The notes beneath the pieces were generated by a model that saw only the letters and a program-made list of their open reading frames with translations, ran no database searches and was not told the origin of the DNA. Below are positions 20,951 through 34,402 of a DNA stretch of 64,000 nucleotides, piece by piece. Position 1 is the stretch's first letter. Each line of letters starts with the position of its first letter. The translations under genes were made by a program, and so were the position numbers. This stretch comes from Biomphalaria glabrata (Eukaryota > Mollusca > Gastropoda > Planorbidae), in contig NC_074714.1 in assembly GCF_947242115.1 (NCBI RefSeq), positions 35,288,323 to 35,352,322 of the forward strand, in the 5' to 3' direction.

Positions 20951-22220
20951 TTTTCTTTTAACCTGCGCATCTTACTTTGTCCAACATAGACTTTTGACTT
21001 GATTTTGAAACACCTGCTCCATTATGCGCCCCGGACACTTAAACACACTCTTATGACTTTTCTTCGACTTCAATTCAATCTATATTATTTTGTTCTCTAA
21101 ATGAAAAGAAATATCAATTTGGTTTTATAAACTGTAATCGTTTATCTCACTCCTTTTGAATGATGCGAAATGACAAGAGATCTAGATTTACCCTTTGAAT
21201 GCTATTTTTGGACAATGTTAGACAGGGTTAGGGTCTAGCTTATTAATTTTTTAAAATTTGGACCGTATCTTAATGGAAATGATGTAATGCATATTAAAAA
21301 TAGGTAGACTTGGGGGGGGGGGAATTACGACATTTGTGAGATACTTCTATTTATACTTTCTACATAAACTGCAGCCTTTTGGGAAATACCGAAAATAAAA
21401 TACAAAGGTTTGATAGTTTTTGCGGTTTTTCGCGAATAGCGATAGTCAGTTTGCGAAGCTGTCAAAACCGTTCTTGGTGAGCACCTAGGAGGTAAAAAAA
21501 AAACCTGTGTAAGAAATTTGATGCGGATACGTAGGCCTACAACAGTTAAAGAGATCTCGTGATCAATAAGTCATTCAGTGGTATTTTACAAATATAGGCA
21601 TACAAGATATGGCATTTGTTTTTATTCTTGACTCTTTACAGTACGTATTCTATTTCTCTAGTAATTTCTTACAATTTTCTGCCAGCTTTGAAACAAATGA
21701 CTTTCATATTTCTATCAGGAACAGTTATTTTAAGCAATCATTAGTATTCGCTTGACAGCAATCATTAGTATTCGCTTGACAACAAGGTATATAAGGTAGG
21801 AGTTGGCCTCCTTCACTAGTAGAACGACTAGGGTTGGACTAACGAGATGAATGCCTGGGCATTATTGATGGTCGGAACAATGTTACCCACAGCAGTTCCC
21901 ACACAACTGACGTATCCAAATGAGCTGCAAATATTCGATACAGTTTGGGATCAGTAGCGTCTCAGGCTCTGCCAAGTTGTAGCATTGTGTGCCACAAGCT
22001 GCCTAAGGGTCGCCAGCCCCTGATTTTTCCTCACGGTTGTCTCCCGTAGCCTTTCCCGTGTTTGGGTGTAGCCACAAGACAGCAGAGGTTTGGATTAAGA
22101 GTTGGGTGGCCAGCCACGGCTATTGAGCCACTCTTGCCTGAAATAAGGTAGGCCCAACATTTAATGATGTATTTCAATGTGTCATGACCCATGTACAAGT
22201 TATTGTGTAATGACCTTGAT
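20951..22220. other. no gene; unassigned repeat-like segment
   Basis: A tandem 24-bp duplication (AGCAATCATTAGTATTCGCT + TGAC) lies at 21734-21781. GTATATAAGG at 21787 looks like a TATA box, followed by GC-richer sequence to 22160 (for example CACAAGCTGCCTAAGGGTCG) that stands out from the AT-rich surroundings. It may be the promoter end of a retroelement, but I have no second copy to prove it. Confidence 0.3.
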
Positions 22221-22460
22221 ATTTTCAACACAAAGATTTTAAAAAGTTCAACTTGAAAATGTGCATTTAATTGACCAATTGATCACTTTTAAATTGTGCG
22301 TTTAATTGACCAATTGATCACTTTTAAATTGTGTGCTTAATTGATCTTTTAAAATGTGTTTAATTGACCAATGGATCATTTTTAGCATCAATGAAAAAAA
22401 AAAAAGAGTTCAACTTAATAATGTGTGTTTAATTGACCAATTGATCACTTTTAGCATCAA
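22221..22460. repeat. degenerate tandem repeat, about five units
   Basis: TTTAATTGACCAATTGATCA followed by CTTTTAAATTGTG or CTTTTAGCATCAATG recurs at irregular 36-100 bp spacing. The core TTGACCAATTGATCA is near-palindromic. Confidence 0.7.
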
Positions 22461-25400
22461 TGAAAAAAAGAGGAAAAAAAAAGCAGAATAGAAAATAAAC
22501 ATGATTCAAAATTATTCTGTATTACTAAACATTCCAAAATGAAACACAAACTATAGATCAAGATACATCAGCAGATTCTATACAATGATCCAGTGGTTCA
22601 AAAGAAAAAAAAAAGAATGCAGAATAAAACAACAGACTACACTAGGTGAATAGATTCTAGAATCACAAGGTTATAGATCTGTGTTGTGACATAGTCAAGG
22701 ATTATTGCATAATCTTCTGAATGCACCTTCAATTGAAACAACAAATGCAATGTATTCAATGAAATGTCCTACTAAACTTCCTCTCTCAAGTACACCAGAA
22801 CTAGGCTGGTACTAGATTAAAAACATATCATCTAGCACTAGAAACAGTTGTAATAAGACAATCTACATATGAAATACTTTTATCACAAAAACATTTCAGG
22901 TCCGAATAACTCCACTGACAGAGTTGTCTTTTTTTAATAATACATTCATATCACAGGAAAGACATTTTTGTTTTCAAATAGTTCTAAACTCTAAACATTT
23001 TATCAGTGATACAGAAATTATGTTTTTTTTTAAAGTTTCAAACACTAAGGATGTGTCCAAGCACTAGGTCCTAGGCAGATGTTTCAAAGGTCATGGGTCA
23101 TGATGGAAGGCAACATTTTATTCAGGATTCAAAACATTCCTAAATACATCCAGCTCTACTCTATACATGATCAATTCAGAAAGCCACTAAGCCTTGAACA
23201 TTTTGCAATAGAAACTAGTTCCTATGTCCTCTATTTCAAAACGTTTCCTCTTTACTCACATTCATTATCTCAACAAGTTTATAAGTCAAGACTGACTCTT
23301 TTAAGAAGAAAAAAGCAAATATTTCTTTTAGAAAAATGTTTGAATGAAAGAATCAAGGCAATGCATTGGATGTTGCCTTGTTACTTTGGTTAAAGTTAAT
23401 AAAAATAATGCTCCAAATTCAAAACAAACCAATCAAAAAAAAATCTTAGAGAAAACAATCTCAAACAAATCTGCATAAATTATAAATAATAATTGAGATT
23501 TTTTTTTGACAGCCTCACTCAAGTTTCAATCACTCAAGAATTCTTGCCTAATAGTGATTTTTTAATTTGATTTCAAAGTACAAAAAAAAAATCTTTATTT
23601 TCAGAAAATGTGCAAAAATATAGATTTTTTTTGCAAATGACAAAAATTGTCAACAAGTCTAAAAATTGTACAAAGTTTGAGGGCAACTAGTTATGATGTC
23701 ATAGTGCCACCAATCTGCAATGCCTTCTTTCAAAACACCAGTTTTTTTTTTTTTATTAATTTTAAGATGTTTTTTATCCACTATAAACATCTCTTTAAGC
23801 TTAATAAATCTTACAATTAAAATGATTTCAATTGATGTAAAGCTAGATTATGGTCCAAGCTACCAAAATAATGTATTTATGTTATTTACAATTAAGAAAT
23901 TTTTCAAAAAATTCTTTAATTTGTCTCAAGTTTTCTTGAAAAAAATAAGTACTCTAGATTACATTTTAAGATTTTAGATCTAGTAAACCTACTAATGATT
24001 AGTACTAGCAGTTTATATTTCTAACATGGGGCACATATAAATTTCCTACATACTGACATACTGTGTGTGGTATGTGCCTCAGACTTTCCTCATGATAGTC
24101 CTGAGTTTGAACCCATGCTTTGCAGAAAGTTTGAACTAGGATGTGATCCAATTCTGTAGAAACAACTGAAAGTCATTATAAAAAAATGTTTTTTTTTTAT
24201 ATTTTGAAAATTAAGTAACATTGTTTTAAAAACTTAACTTAAATTACTTAACTTGAATTTTGTTATCATAAGATTTAAGAAATACCCTTTTAGACAACAA
24301 CCATAAGGGCTGACTGACTTGGACAATCTTAATGTTGTAATAATGAAGTTTTCATAAATATCCATGTGACATATATATATGTATGCCAATCATTTTTACA
24401 TTATGTTAGAATGGATTCATGAAGGCTACCCTTTAATATTACTTTTAAAGTTTTACATGCTTTTTTTTTTATAACCTTTCTAAAAATATATACCAAATAA
24501 AATTTGTGTGTGTAATTTTCCCTTAAAAAAAAATTACACAACTCATTTTGAACAAGATCAAACCAAACAAATTACTTTTTCCATGTAATTCTTACAGTTT
24601 CATTTCATAGAAGCTAAACAAAAGAAAGGAAGTAAGTATATGTCAGAGTACCATACAGTAGGAATTGTTAACTTTCCCAAAATAAAAAAAATATAATTAT
24701 TGATCTTAAATTTATCTGGGTAATAATTTTCATTCATAAAAAAAAAAATTATGAATAAAACCAAGCAAGAATAAATAAGAGTAACTCCACATTTAGCCAC
24801 AATGTCAAAACAGAGAAGGCGAGCTAGTGCAATCCCTTTTAAAGTGATTTTTAAGATTGCTGTTAGGTTCAAATTTATCTAGTACATATAGTCCCTCTCT
24901 CATTTTAGTCCAAACATTTTTTTCCTTCCTTAAAACCCAAGACTTGCCTCATGGACTGAACAAAAAAAAAGGTGTAGATATATTTGAGATAAGAATACAC
25001 CTGACAATTCATTGGACATCTTACAAAAATATTCAAGTGGATCTAGTTTTAGACAAAATTACATTAGAAAGTTAACCATTTCTCAATAAGAAAAAATTAT
25101 ATTCCATAAAAACTGGGAAATGTATTGTTTCAAAACTTTACAAATAGGCATTCACTAGTTTTCTGTTTAAAAGAGAAACTTCACAGAGCAACCCTTTTTT
25201 TTTTTCACCATCTAATTGATCATAAATGAGTTAATTAGTATAAGAAATCTCAAAGTAAAAAAAATTGAAATAAAAATATAATCATAACCTGTCTAGAGAT
25301 TTATATAGATCTATAAATTTTTTTATTTTTATGGCAGCATCTACTTTTGTACATATCCAAAGCTCTCTTTAACAATACATTTATTAAAACAACACAATAG

Positions 25401-27143
25401 TATTTTTTAAACAGAAAACAATTTACTATTTTTGTTACTTAGCTACATACAGAGCATATTAATAGTTGGAAATTAACTTTGCATTACCCCCCCCCCCCCA
25501 AAAAATAATTATTTCAACCCAAAGTAATTAGTTAAATTAAATAATATAATACAGTGGAATCTGGTTAATGGGACCAACTGCTTTTTCAGACCGAATCCTA
25601 GAGTAATAAAGCAAATTCTATTATGTACGTTTAAAGTTATTCACTTATTTGAACCTACATTTAAAAAAAAAAAAAAAAAAAGAGACAAAAGAAGGAGAAT
25701 GAAAAAAGAAGCCACAAGTCAGCACTTAGAGTGGATACAAAGTAGTTCAGCAAGATAGTTCCTGGACTTCCTGAGAGGACAAATGATTTGATGTGGTCAA
25801 TCAACATCGGCAGAAAAATACCTACCATTGTGTTGTAGAGTGTATCAAAAAGAAAACATGTATGCAAATTTATTTGTCAATGAACAAAGTAAGTAAGCAA
25901 CAGTAGTTCTTGTTTGCACATTTGCTGTATGTTCATATTGTGCAATAAAAGTTTAATAAACATTTAATGTGCTAAAATGATAAAACTCCTGTATGAGGCA
26001 TGTTCATGCTGGCTATTAGGACCAAAATGATGGCATCTCAATATGGTCACAGCTAAACCTCATTCTATTGTATTTGGTACACAAATGGGAAGAAACAAAA
26101 AGCCAAAGTTATTATTCAAATTAAATTATTAATCATTTGATACAATTAGAATATGCGATTGCACAACTATCACCATATCCCTAATTAGGGTTTTGATTAT
26201 GACTAATTTATTAGTAGTTCATATGGGGAAGAAAAAATGCTGAAAATGAAGTTTAGAATGTTCTTAAAAAAGAGATATAGAAGAAAGTTAGGGAACTGAA
26301 ATTACTCAATTAGTGCAAAAAAAAAAAGTGTTCAAGAGTAATATTTTATAAGTGTAATAAATAGCAGAGTTGAGATTATGTTTGATTCATTGGCCATGTA
26401 CAAATGAAAACTTTAGATCCTAATTATGCATGACTGACAAGCGGTTCAATATTTTCAACCAGTAGTACACATGCAGTTAAGCCAGTTTTCAAAAGATACA
26501 ATTTGCACAGCTTGGACATAGAACATTATAAAAACTCCAAATAACCATGACTGCTCCAACCATTTGTTACTTCTACAAAAATAGAGATATTCTAGAATGA
26601 AATTCAAAAGCAATTTTGGCCAGGTGTAAAAGATGTCAGTATTTGAAGATTTTCAATACATTTTTAAAAATATACTTGGAAACCAAAGCTTTTGCTTGCA
26701 GTTGCAAACCAGTTTTTCACATTTCTATTATGAATTATAATTCTTGTTGCATCGCTGGAAAAATTTATTAAAAAAAAAACACACAAAAAAACTCAAAAGT
26801 ATTAGAGAGCAGAGAGGACGGGTGTTGGAAGCATGAGCAAAGACAACCATTTTTGTTTGAGTCCAAATATACTAAACAAAAAGAAAAAAAAAAAAAACTT
26901 TATAAGCTCAAATCAAAAATGGATTTTTAAAAAATTGAAAAACACACACAGGGTTAAAGGAATACAATAGGAGAGCAAACAATGTTTGACTTCTTTAGTC
27001 ACTTGAATGCATATATTTATATGGAGTTCATTTGTGTTCAATCTTGTAAAAAAAATCATTTGAGAAATAACCAAAAAAACAACAAAATTAAATACTCAAA
27101 GTATAAAATTTAAATTAACACAGCTCTAAAACCTTGCTTAAAG
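22461..27143. other. quiet AT-rich DNA; may include the OTUD5 3' UTR
   Basis: About 4.7 kb with few recognisable repeats downstream of the OTUD5 stop. A faint SINE-A-like stretch lies at 24060-24180. A lone CAGTGGAATCTGGTTAATGG at 25552 resembles a pogo/Tigger end without a partner. The 104-codon plus frame at 23079-23393 and other frames here have no recognisable domains and AT-driven composition. Several AATAAA signals occur on the minus strand (see 26764). The low repeat load compared with the rest of the window could mean transcribed DNA. Confidence 0.4.
26764..26769 (-). promoter_or_regulatory. OTUD5: candidate OTUD5 polyadenylation signal
   Basis: AATAAA on the minus strand, 375 bp beyond the OTUD5 stop codon and the nearest clear match I saw. 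Further AATAAA matches occur at about 26200 and 25380, so a longer 3' UTR is possible. Confidence 0.3.
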
Positions 27144-30100
27144 TTAGCTCTTGTGACTAACATATTTGTTGCAACTGGTAGAAGTTGAGGCACCACTACA
27201 ACCAGCACCATCTCCAGCAAAAGATGAGGAGGATGCAGATGTGGAAGGGTGATTTGAAAAGGAAGAAGTTGATGGAGTGTTCACTTTTTTCTTCAGGGAG
27301 TCCAGGTACTCCTGCTGTGATTGTGCAATCACCTGAGCTAAGATGTCTTCTTCACTCCAGTCAGAAAGACCTGAAAATATTTATATGTATTATATGTATT
27401 ATTAATATTAGATATTTAAAAAAAAAACAATGTTGCAAGTACTGGGCTACATAAAACATAACATTTTATAATGATAAGGAGTACCATAAAGTGTGGGAGG
27501 TAGGTGGTCCATTATACAGACAGAATTATTATCATCTCCATTGGCACTGGCTCCACTCACTGAGCTGTGGGGTGGACTGTGGCGTGGAGATTTGGATGAG
27601 CCTATGGATGAAAGCAAAATATAAACTATATTTTCCAGACGATAATTTGTTGGAACAGTATACAGAACATTTTTAGCATGCAATATACAATACGAACACC
27701 TGTATTTCATAACAATAAAGAATGTGTGCAAAAATTTAAATATAATGGTGCATCAAAAGGTTTGCAATAAAAAAATTTCATTATAAGGATTGCATTAACA
27801 GATAAATTATTGCCAATTTAAATGTAAGCCATTTATAATTATCAAATCAATAAGCATTAATAAACAATTTCCACTAGACTAACATGTCAAGATTTTTTTG
27901 GTTCTTGAGCTTAAACTGATCTAATAACAATCAAGAATTAGTCAAGAGAAAGATCGAATACCAGGCAATGAAATAAATTGGTCATCAGACTGCATTTGTT
28001 GTTGTGGACTACTGTTGCCACTCCTTAGTTGTCTTGGAGACCTCATGGGAGCTGATTCTAGTAAGTTGTGAGAGACATCACTAGTAGAGCTACAAGTTGC
28101 ACTGGCAGTTCGAGCCTGACAAATTTTAATTTTAGAACAAGAGCAACATTAAAAAAATACTTTTTAAAAAAAGATTATATAATTAGTTTGGATCAATCAT
28201 GCAATTAGATTTGTAATAGATTTAGACTAACAATAATAAATCTATGCAATTTGAAATATTTAACCGATTGTTTTTGTTTAGTGCAATTTCATGCTTTTAG
28301 CTTTGGGAATGCCTATCTTTTGTCTGGACCAGTTTGGAAAGGGGGAGGGAGAAAAGAAGAGAGTATCTTGGTGAATGTTATCATGATCGCTTTAATAAAA
28401 AAAGTACCACCAGATATGTTAAGTAAAATCTCTTTCCCCTGTTCAATACCAAACAAAATAATTAATTACCAAGAATGAATGAATTAGTTAATTTTTTAAA
28501 TTGATTCTTGTGTTGTCAGGTACAAGAAATAAATGGGCAAAATCTCAACTTGATCCAAGATTGAGTTTGGCGAAATAACATGTACAAACCTTTTACCAGA
28601 CAGAAAGAGTGAGTTGCTATAAGCTTCATAAAAATACAAGCTTATAAAAGAAAATTCTGCTGTAAATGTTCATAAACAGAACATTAGATTTACACAAATA
28701 TTTCAACCCAAGCTGTCAAATTATACTGGTTTCACCATTAATAAGAAAATAACAAAATATACTTCTTTTTTTTAAACTGGATATCACAGATAACAGGAGT
28801 TTTACTTACAGAGGCACCTTTTGATCTGCGAGTGGATTTCTCTTGTTCTCTGAGCCACTGCAAATATGACTCTCTGGCCACTTGCTCATCTATTGATTCT
28901 TGTGTCACTTCCCAATCTGTTTCTCTCAGTTTATCTTCCAACATGGTCTGCAGGATTACATATTAAACATAACTTACTGTTATTGTTGTTTTTATATTTC
29001 TTAAAAACAAACGTTGACAGTTAACTTACTCAGAAAAAAAATGTATTGACAGTTATTACCTGCTCTATATGAAATGTTTCTGAACTTTTGATAGCATCAT
29101 GCATGAGATTTCTTTCCGCCAGCTAAATCAACAATAAAAATATTTTTTTCTATAAATATATATTTTTTATTTCTTTTAAGAAAATATATAAATAAGTTAT
29201 TATGCAAAATGTAATAACTAGTTGAAAAGCATCTGTAATTATATTAATGTATTCAAATATCAACCAACAGTGAAAAAAAAGGCATCGCTCATATTAATTT
29301 ATGCAATCTGAAAAATAAAGTCATTTATAAATAACATTATAAATTGTTTTATTATTATGAGCCAAAGTACTCCATTCATAATAAGCCTTAATTTTAAAAA
29401 ATCCTTCTAAACCATTTCATGAATAAAAGTAGAGATGTGATTTTACCAATAAAGTCTTCCCCCCCCCCCCCCGACAGAGCTTTTATCATTGATATGTTAA
29501 ATAATTAAACAATATAAATCTTAGAAACTAACCCCAGGTTGGAGACCTGGCAATCCTAATCCTACACCAATGGAAGCTGCATAGGGATCCACTATTGAGT
29601 TGTAGTGAACATTTCCATGGTAACTGAGCCGTATAGGAGGATTGTCTGTTTTGTAGGCAGTATCAAATGTATTCATAGGGTCTGAATAATTTGAAAAACA
29701 AGAATTGTAGTTTTTTAAAAATTAAGTACGTTACCGGTATTCAAAGAATTGTGATTAGTAAATTATTGATAGAAAATGTGTATGATTTTTTTTTAACTAC
29801 TATACCTAAACTATATTGGTACACTTCCACTGGTCGATTAAACAACTCAGTTATTGCTTGAATTTCAAGGTGATTGCCATGACATGAATCCATTCTTTTT
29901 CTATTGATATATGTTGTGAAATCTTCAGTAACATATTGAGAATAGAAATCTGCATTCTTTGACTGGAGACAAAATTTATAGAAATTTTGATTAGCACTTT
30001 AACAAACTAAAGACATGTATAGCTAATTGATTACTTGCTAATATATATATAAATATTACCATATAATCAAGACAATGTTTTCTAACAGTGCCATGCATCT

Positions 30101-33100
30101 CTTGGTCCCCATAAACCTGATCAGCTGTGAAATAATAAGATTACCAAAGTATTAGAATAGACAGACATTTCAGTGGATACTATTGTAGAATATATTTTTA
30201 CATAGATTTTTTAACTACTGCAATATTATAAATATTCAATTTGTAGGTGAAAGTTGTTTCTCTCGAACAAGATTGCAATTTTAAAGTAATCTTTCAAAAA
30301 TGCAAGGTCAATAGTCTTGATCTACTTCTTCTTCTAGTCAGCTGAGATGTAGGCTCTTTTAATGTCTATGCAATGAAAAAATAGCCAATTTATTAACTGC
30401 TTAGCACCATCCAAAATGTTTCCTGAACTTGGTTTAAGCTAGAAAAAACATTTTTATATACATCTATACATATAATTTTCTTCATGGCTCAACAGTCTGG
30501 ACACTAAAAAGTAAAGGAAAGAGCACTCACTAGCCAAGTTTGGGTAGAGATACAGAAAATAAGTGAAAATTAAGAGTTTGTATCAGAAAATAAATTAGTA
30601 TTTGCATTTCATTCATTCTTTACTACGTGCAGAATTACTTTACGGGCCTTACGAATAGCGAAGTCATACAGTATATCATAAAAATTCTTTTTCCTACATA
30701 GATAACACTTAATAGCAAGAATTACCAAATGTTTCAATTTATCTACGAGAATTGTTGATCTCAAGTAATTCTTCATTAGTTTGAGGTGCAAGAAGCTTCT
30801 TTCACCAGATTCCACAATTATGGGTATTGCATAATGCAGGGTTGTTTTTTTTTATCGCGCGTAGGATTGTGTTTTCCATATTGAATGACACCCCAAAATG
30901 ACAATTTTTGTCTATATATTTCAGGAGATTTCTATGAGTTTTCAAAAGATTAGAATAATTTCCGGAGATTTCCATGAGCTCCTGGAAAATCTATTATAAG
31001 TTATAAAATTGTTTAATTTAATAATTAACACCTAGAATTAGCGCGGGTCCTATGAAAGTGCGGGGCCAACTGCAGTCGCATAGGTTGCAGTGGCCTAAGG
31101 CCGGCCCGGTAAAATAGCGGCGTATGCTATGCCTTTTGTTGACTAGTATACTATAAAGCAGAAAGTAAAACATATGTATGTATGTATGTCCCGAATAGAA
31201 ATCAAAACCATTTGACCAATCTTGATAAAATTTGGCATAAATGTTCCTTAGATCATGGCAGAGACTGAAGTGTATGCTTAATGTCCTTCCCACTACCAGA
31301 AAGCCCTAAAAAAAAAAAAAAAACTTAATTTATCTTTATTAAAAAACAAAACTTTTTAACAAATTGAGTAAGCCCATTTTCACAGTATTTTATATTAGAT
31401 TAAATTATCAATATGTCAGCTAAAGTTTTAAACCCCATTTTCACACTATACTTTCATTTTCATGGCAAAATACTAAAATAATGTTAAGAGAATATTCGAG
31501 ATGTTTGACATAGATCTAAATCCAATCCACTAGATAAGTAATACTCAAAATAAGACCTGCAGGATGTGGGTCATATCCGACCAATATACAGACATACACA
31601 CACATATATATGTGTATATATGTATGTATAAATAATAAATAAAAAAGATGTTTATTTCAAGACTAATCCTTACAACTGAGTGACTTTTGAACTAAAATGT
31701 AATTTTTTTTTAAATTTAGTTAAGACATGAGAATATATTAAATGAAGTTGACCTACCTACTGCTCTGAACAAACATGCCCCATCCTCTCCCATTTTCTTG
31801 ATTATAAATCCTTTTTTTTCTTTTAAAGCTTTTTCAAACCACTGCTCAAGCTGTCAAATAGAAAACATTAATGAAAGAAGGTGATACAGAAATAATCATT
31901 CCAACTCAAAGTTTCCAGTTGAATACTGGATTGACAAAAACAGCAGCTACTTTTTTATCTTGTACATCTGAATTATATGACATTTATATTAAAATAGTTC
32001 CTTTTTCTCTTTAAATTTAGAACATTTCTTTGCATATTTGTATAATTAGTTATCTCTATATTTTAATTATCCTTTTGAAGAAAAATTCTGGTGAATTCTT
32101 AGTACAGGTAAAGTTTCCTTGAGTCTACTCCTCAATAATAATAAAAAGATGACCAGATTAATGTTAAAAAAAAAAAAAAAAGGTCACCTTCATTTCTCAA
32201 TAAAGAAATTATATGCATACATTCTTACTCAAATGTGAACGATATCAGGCAACAGATTCTAATGTCATTCTTTCATTTATAATTTGATGACTATTTCTGA
32301 CATCTTTTAACCAGTAGGACCAGCTGGTTAAAAAACAAAATTAATGTGTCCTGAGTTGATACTACAAACCAACTTTGACTGAATACAGAAAGGAACAATG
32401 TGATATTAACATAATTTATCATAACATTATTTATCATAGTATAGGTAATAAGATGTAAAAGGTTTCTTTATTACAAAGTGTATATAAACTCACTCTGTCT
32501 GTCTGGTAAAAAGTTTTTACATGTTATTTCTCACACACCCATTCTCGGATCAAACTGAGTAATGAGTAATGGTTTAATAAAGCTTATTAAATGTATTAAA
32601 AATCTATTCTGTACTAAAAATTTTTTACTAGCAAGATGCTTTCTTATGACCAAAGCTATAGAAGTCACATTCATCAAAACAATGGAGGAACTTGACACCC
32701 TGATAGATGAAAGAAGTAGAAAATCCTTAAAACAAAATGTGCATGAAAATAGAACCCTGGACAGCTAAGAGAGACAAACCAATTGAAATATCTGCAAGTA
32801 GGACAATTATCTGAACTCACTTGATTAAAAAAACCCTCTAAACCTATAAATACCAGTTTGAAAATATAAACCCTTCAATGAGAAAAGCAGTACAGTACTA
32901 GTACAAGAATGATTTTTCACAGTTGAACTCCAAATCTCTTTTTGCTATCAGAGCCTTATTGAAAACGTAACAAAGAAATCTACCTAAAATCTATGACAAA
33001 TTTTTAAGGAAGTAAATAATACAATTTTATTTATTCATTACCTCCAGCAACCAATGTGTCAGTGATCACAAACAAAACTTTTAAGAAGAGCTGGCATTCT

Positions 33101-34402
33101 CAAAGAATAGCCCAACGGAGAATAGCTGGAAAATTTCAATGGGCAATCTCTCAGACAGCTTAAGCGCCAAAGGGTTTAGCATTAAAACTAGCAGAGTACC
33201 ACCTTATAAACTACTTGACCCATTTAGGTTAAAAAAAATAAAAACATCAGATAGTCAAATGGACCAATGCCAAAAACGGTCAGACTTGAACCTTTAAAAA
33301 AAACCTCTCCAATATCAACCAACTCAAGCCAGCACTTTTATAATAAACTTTTAATCAATCTCAGCAGTAGCAATCTGTCTGTAATTACCACTCTTTCCAA
33401 AGAAGGTGCATAAATTACAGAAAGTGACATTTATTAAAAGATGGGACAATTCTGACCAGAAAATGTTAATGTTGATCATGTCCTTCAAAGCTGCATCTTA
33501 CCCGTATACAGTGCTTTTTTTGTAAAAGAATAGGTGCCTGTACTTATTGATGGATTGCCTAACTTTTAACTACGAATAAATTAATTATAAATAAACGTTA
33601 AAATACAAGAAAAGTAATAATTTTTTCTGTCACAAAAAAAGCACTGCCCTTATCAAGATACAGTGGTGGCAGAATACAATTTAAGAGACTAACTTTATGG
33701 AGGAATGCTGGATCTGATCTGAACCAAACTTCATAGTGAAAATGAAGAGGAAGAAGCTTAAAAAAAAAGAGTCATGGGAAGGGTCATAATTAAGCTTTCG
33801 AGTTAAATTTTATTCTTTTTTTTTGTATACCTTCTCACAGTATTATGTAAAAAAAAAGTCCAACTACGTTCAGATGCTTTCTAAACATTTTTATTCGTAC
33901 TAACCTCATTGATATTTTCTGGAACTGCTGGAGGTTGACTATGTTCATCTTCACTATTATATTCTTCATCACATTCTTCAACATTTGTTCCTAAATGTGG
34001 TAGATTGTTTGTATTGTTAGGAAGAGCACCTGGATTAGGCACATGATTATTGCGATGTTTTCGAATAGTTCTGTGGGGTGATGAACGATGGCGTCTTTTA
34101 TGATTTGATGGGGCTTCATGTCCATCAAACTCATAAGATGTGCTTGAAGACAGTGATTGGGTCAATCCAGAAAGAGAGTGTGATAAATCATCTCGGCCAG
34201 ATGTTGATGGTAGCCATCGTGTGGGTGATGTCCTAACTCGAGGTGTCTTTTCAAGCCTATTTTCAGAGTTACTGCTGAGATGATAATGACCATGCTGGAG
34301 TGAAAGGCCATGACCATGGGGGTGGCCAACAGCTGAATGGGGATCAGTAGTTTCTGTATCATTTTTCTCTTTAACAACCTTCTTTTTTGGTTTGATGGTC
34401 AT
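27144..34402 (-). CDS. OTUD5: OTU deubiquitinase OTUD5 (DUBA), complete, 10 coding exons
   Basis: Coding exons, in order: 34402-33905, 31850-31757, 30124-30060, 29962-29806, 29681-29533, 29122-29060, 28947-28810, 28115-27962, 27601-27485, 27370-27144. All introns are GT..AG, phases agree, and the joined frame is 553 codons plus stop (human about 571). It removes ubiquitin chains from targets; in mammals these include TRAF3. Residues 1-166 are disordered, start MTIKPKKK like the vertebrate protein, and hold EEYNSEDEH, the CK2 site that activates human OTUD5 (Ser177). The OTU domain covers about 167-315: [10 protein letters not shown] gives Asp189 and catalytic Cys192, YHGNVHYNS gives catalytic His297. 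[20 protein letters not shown] follows. The C-terminus ([20 protein letters not shown]) is the ubiquitin-interacting motif. The human Gly-rich stretch is replaced by His/Ser/Arg-rich sequence. The start is set by the conserved first residues. All key residues are present. Confidence 0.95.
28430..28600 (+). repeat. dispersed repeat D, copy in an OTUD5 intron
   Basis: CCCTGTTCAATACCAAACAA.. AATAATTAATTACC ..TTGTCAGGTACAAGAAATAA ..CAACTTGATCCAAGA ..CAGACAGAAAGAGTGAGTTG. The same blocks occur at 36895-37065, 37115-37275 and, inverted, at 32470-32570. Family unknown; probably the end of a mobile element. Confidence 0.6.
30533..31148 (-). mobile_element. hAT-derived repeat, copy 2, in OTUD5 intron 2
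   Basis: Inverted relative of 6753-7420. It contains the GGCCGGCCTTAGGCCACTGC end block and the frame 30815-30609 (minus) reading [32 protein letters not shown], the C-terminal dimerisation part of a ZMYM1-like hAT transposase. The two copies share most residues, differ by scattered substitutions, and both lack the catalytic region. It lies between coding exons 3 and 2 and does not disturb splice sites. Confidence 0.65.
31149..31320. repeat. repeat-like segment with ATGTATGTATGT
   Basis: ATGTATGTATGTATGTCCCG followed by AATCAAAACCATTTGACCAA and TTGATAAAATTTGGCATAAA. This pattern is common in animal transposons. Only one copy is in the window, so the call rests on recall. Confidence 0.3.
32470..32570 (-). 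repeat. dispersed repeat D, inverted copy in OTUD5 intron 1
   Basis: On the minus strand it reads TTTGATCCGAGAATGGGTGT, GAGAAATAACATGTAAAAAC, ACCAGACAGACAGAGTGAGT, matching the end of the copies at 28430 and 37115. Confidence 0.6.
33509..33646. mobile_element. 138-bp hAT-type MITE in OTUD5 intron 1
   Basis: Inverted ends CAGTGCTTTTTTTGT and ACAAAAAAAGCACTG are perfect over 15 bp. The flanking octamers CCCGTATA and CCCTTATC agree at 6 of 8 positions, a decayed 8-bp target duplication. It carries no coding capacity. The end sequence resembles known hAT MITEs of animals. Confidence 0.7.

Noticed and set aside
23079-23393. 104-codon plus frame as a gene
   Set aside because: No homology recognised, AT-driven composition, no start or splice context.
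25552-25610. pogo/Tigger element
   Set aside because: A single end-like sequence (CAGTGGAATCTGGTTAATGG) with no partner end or coding remnant.
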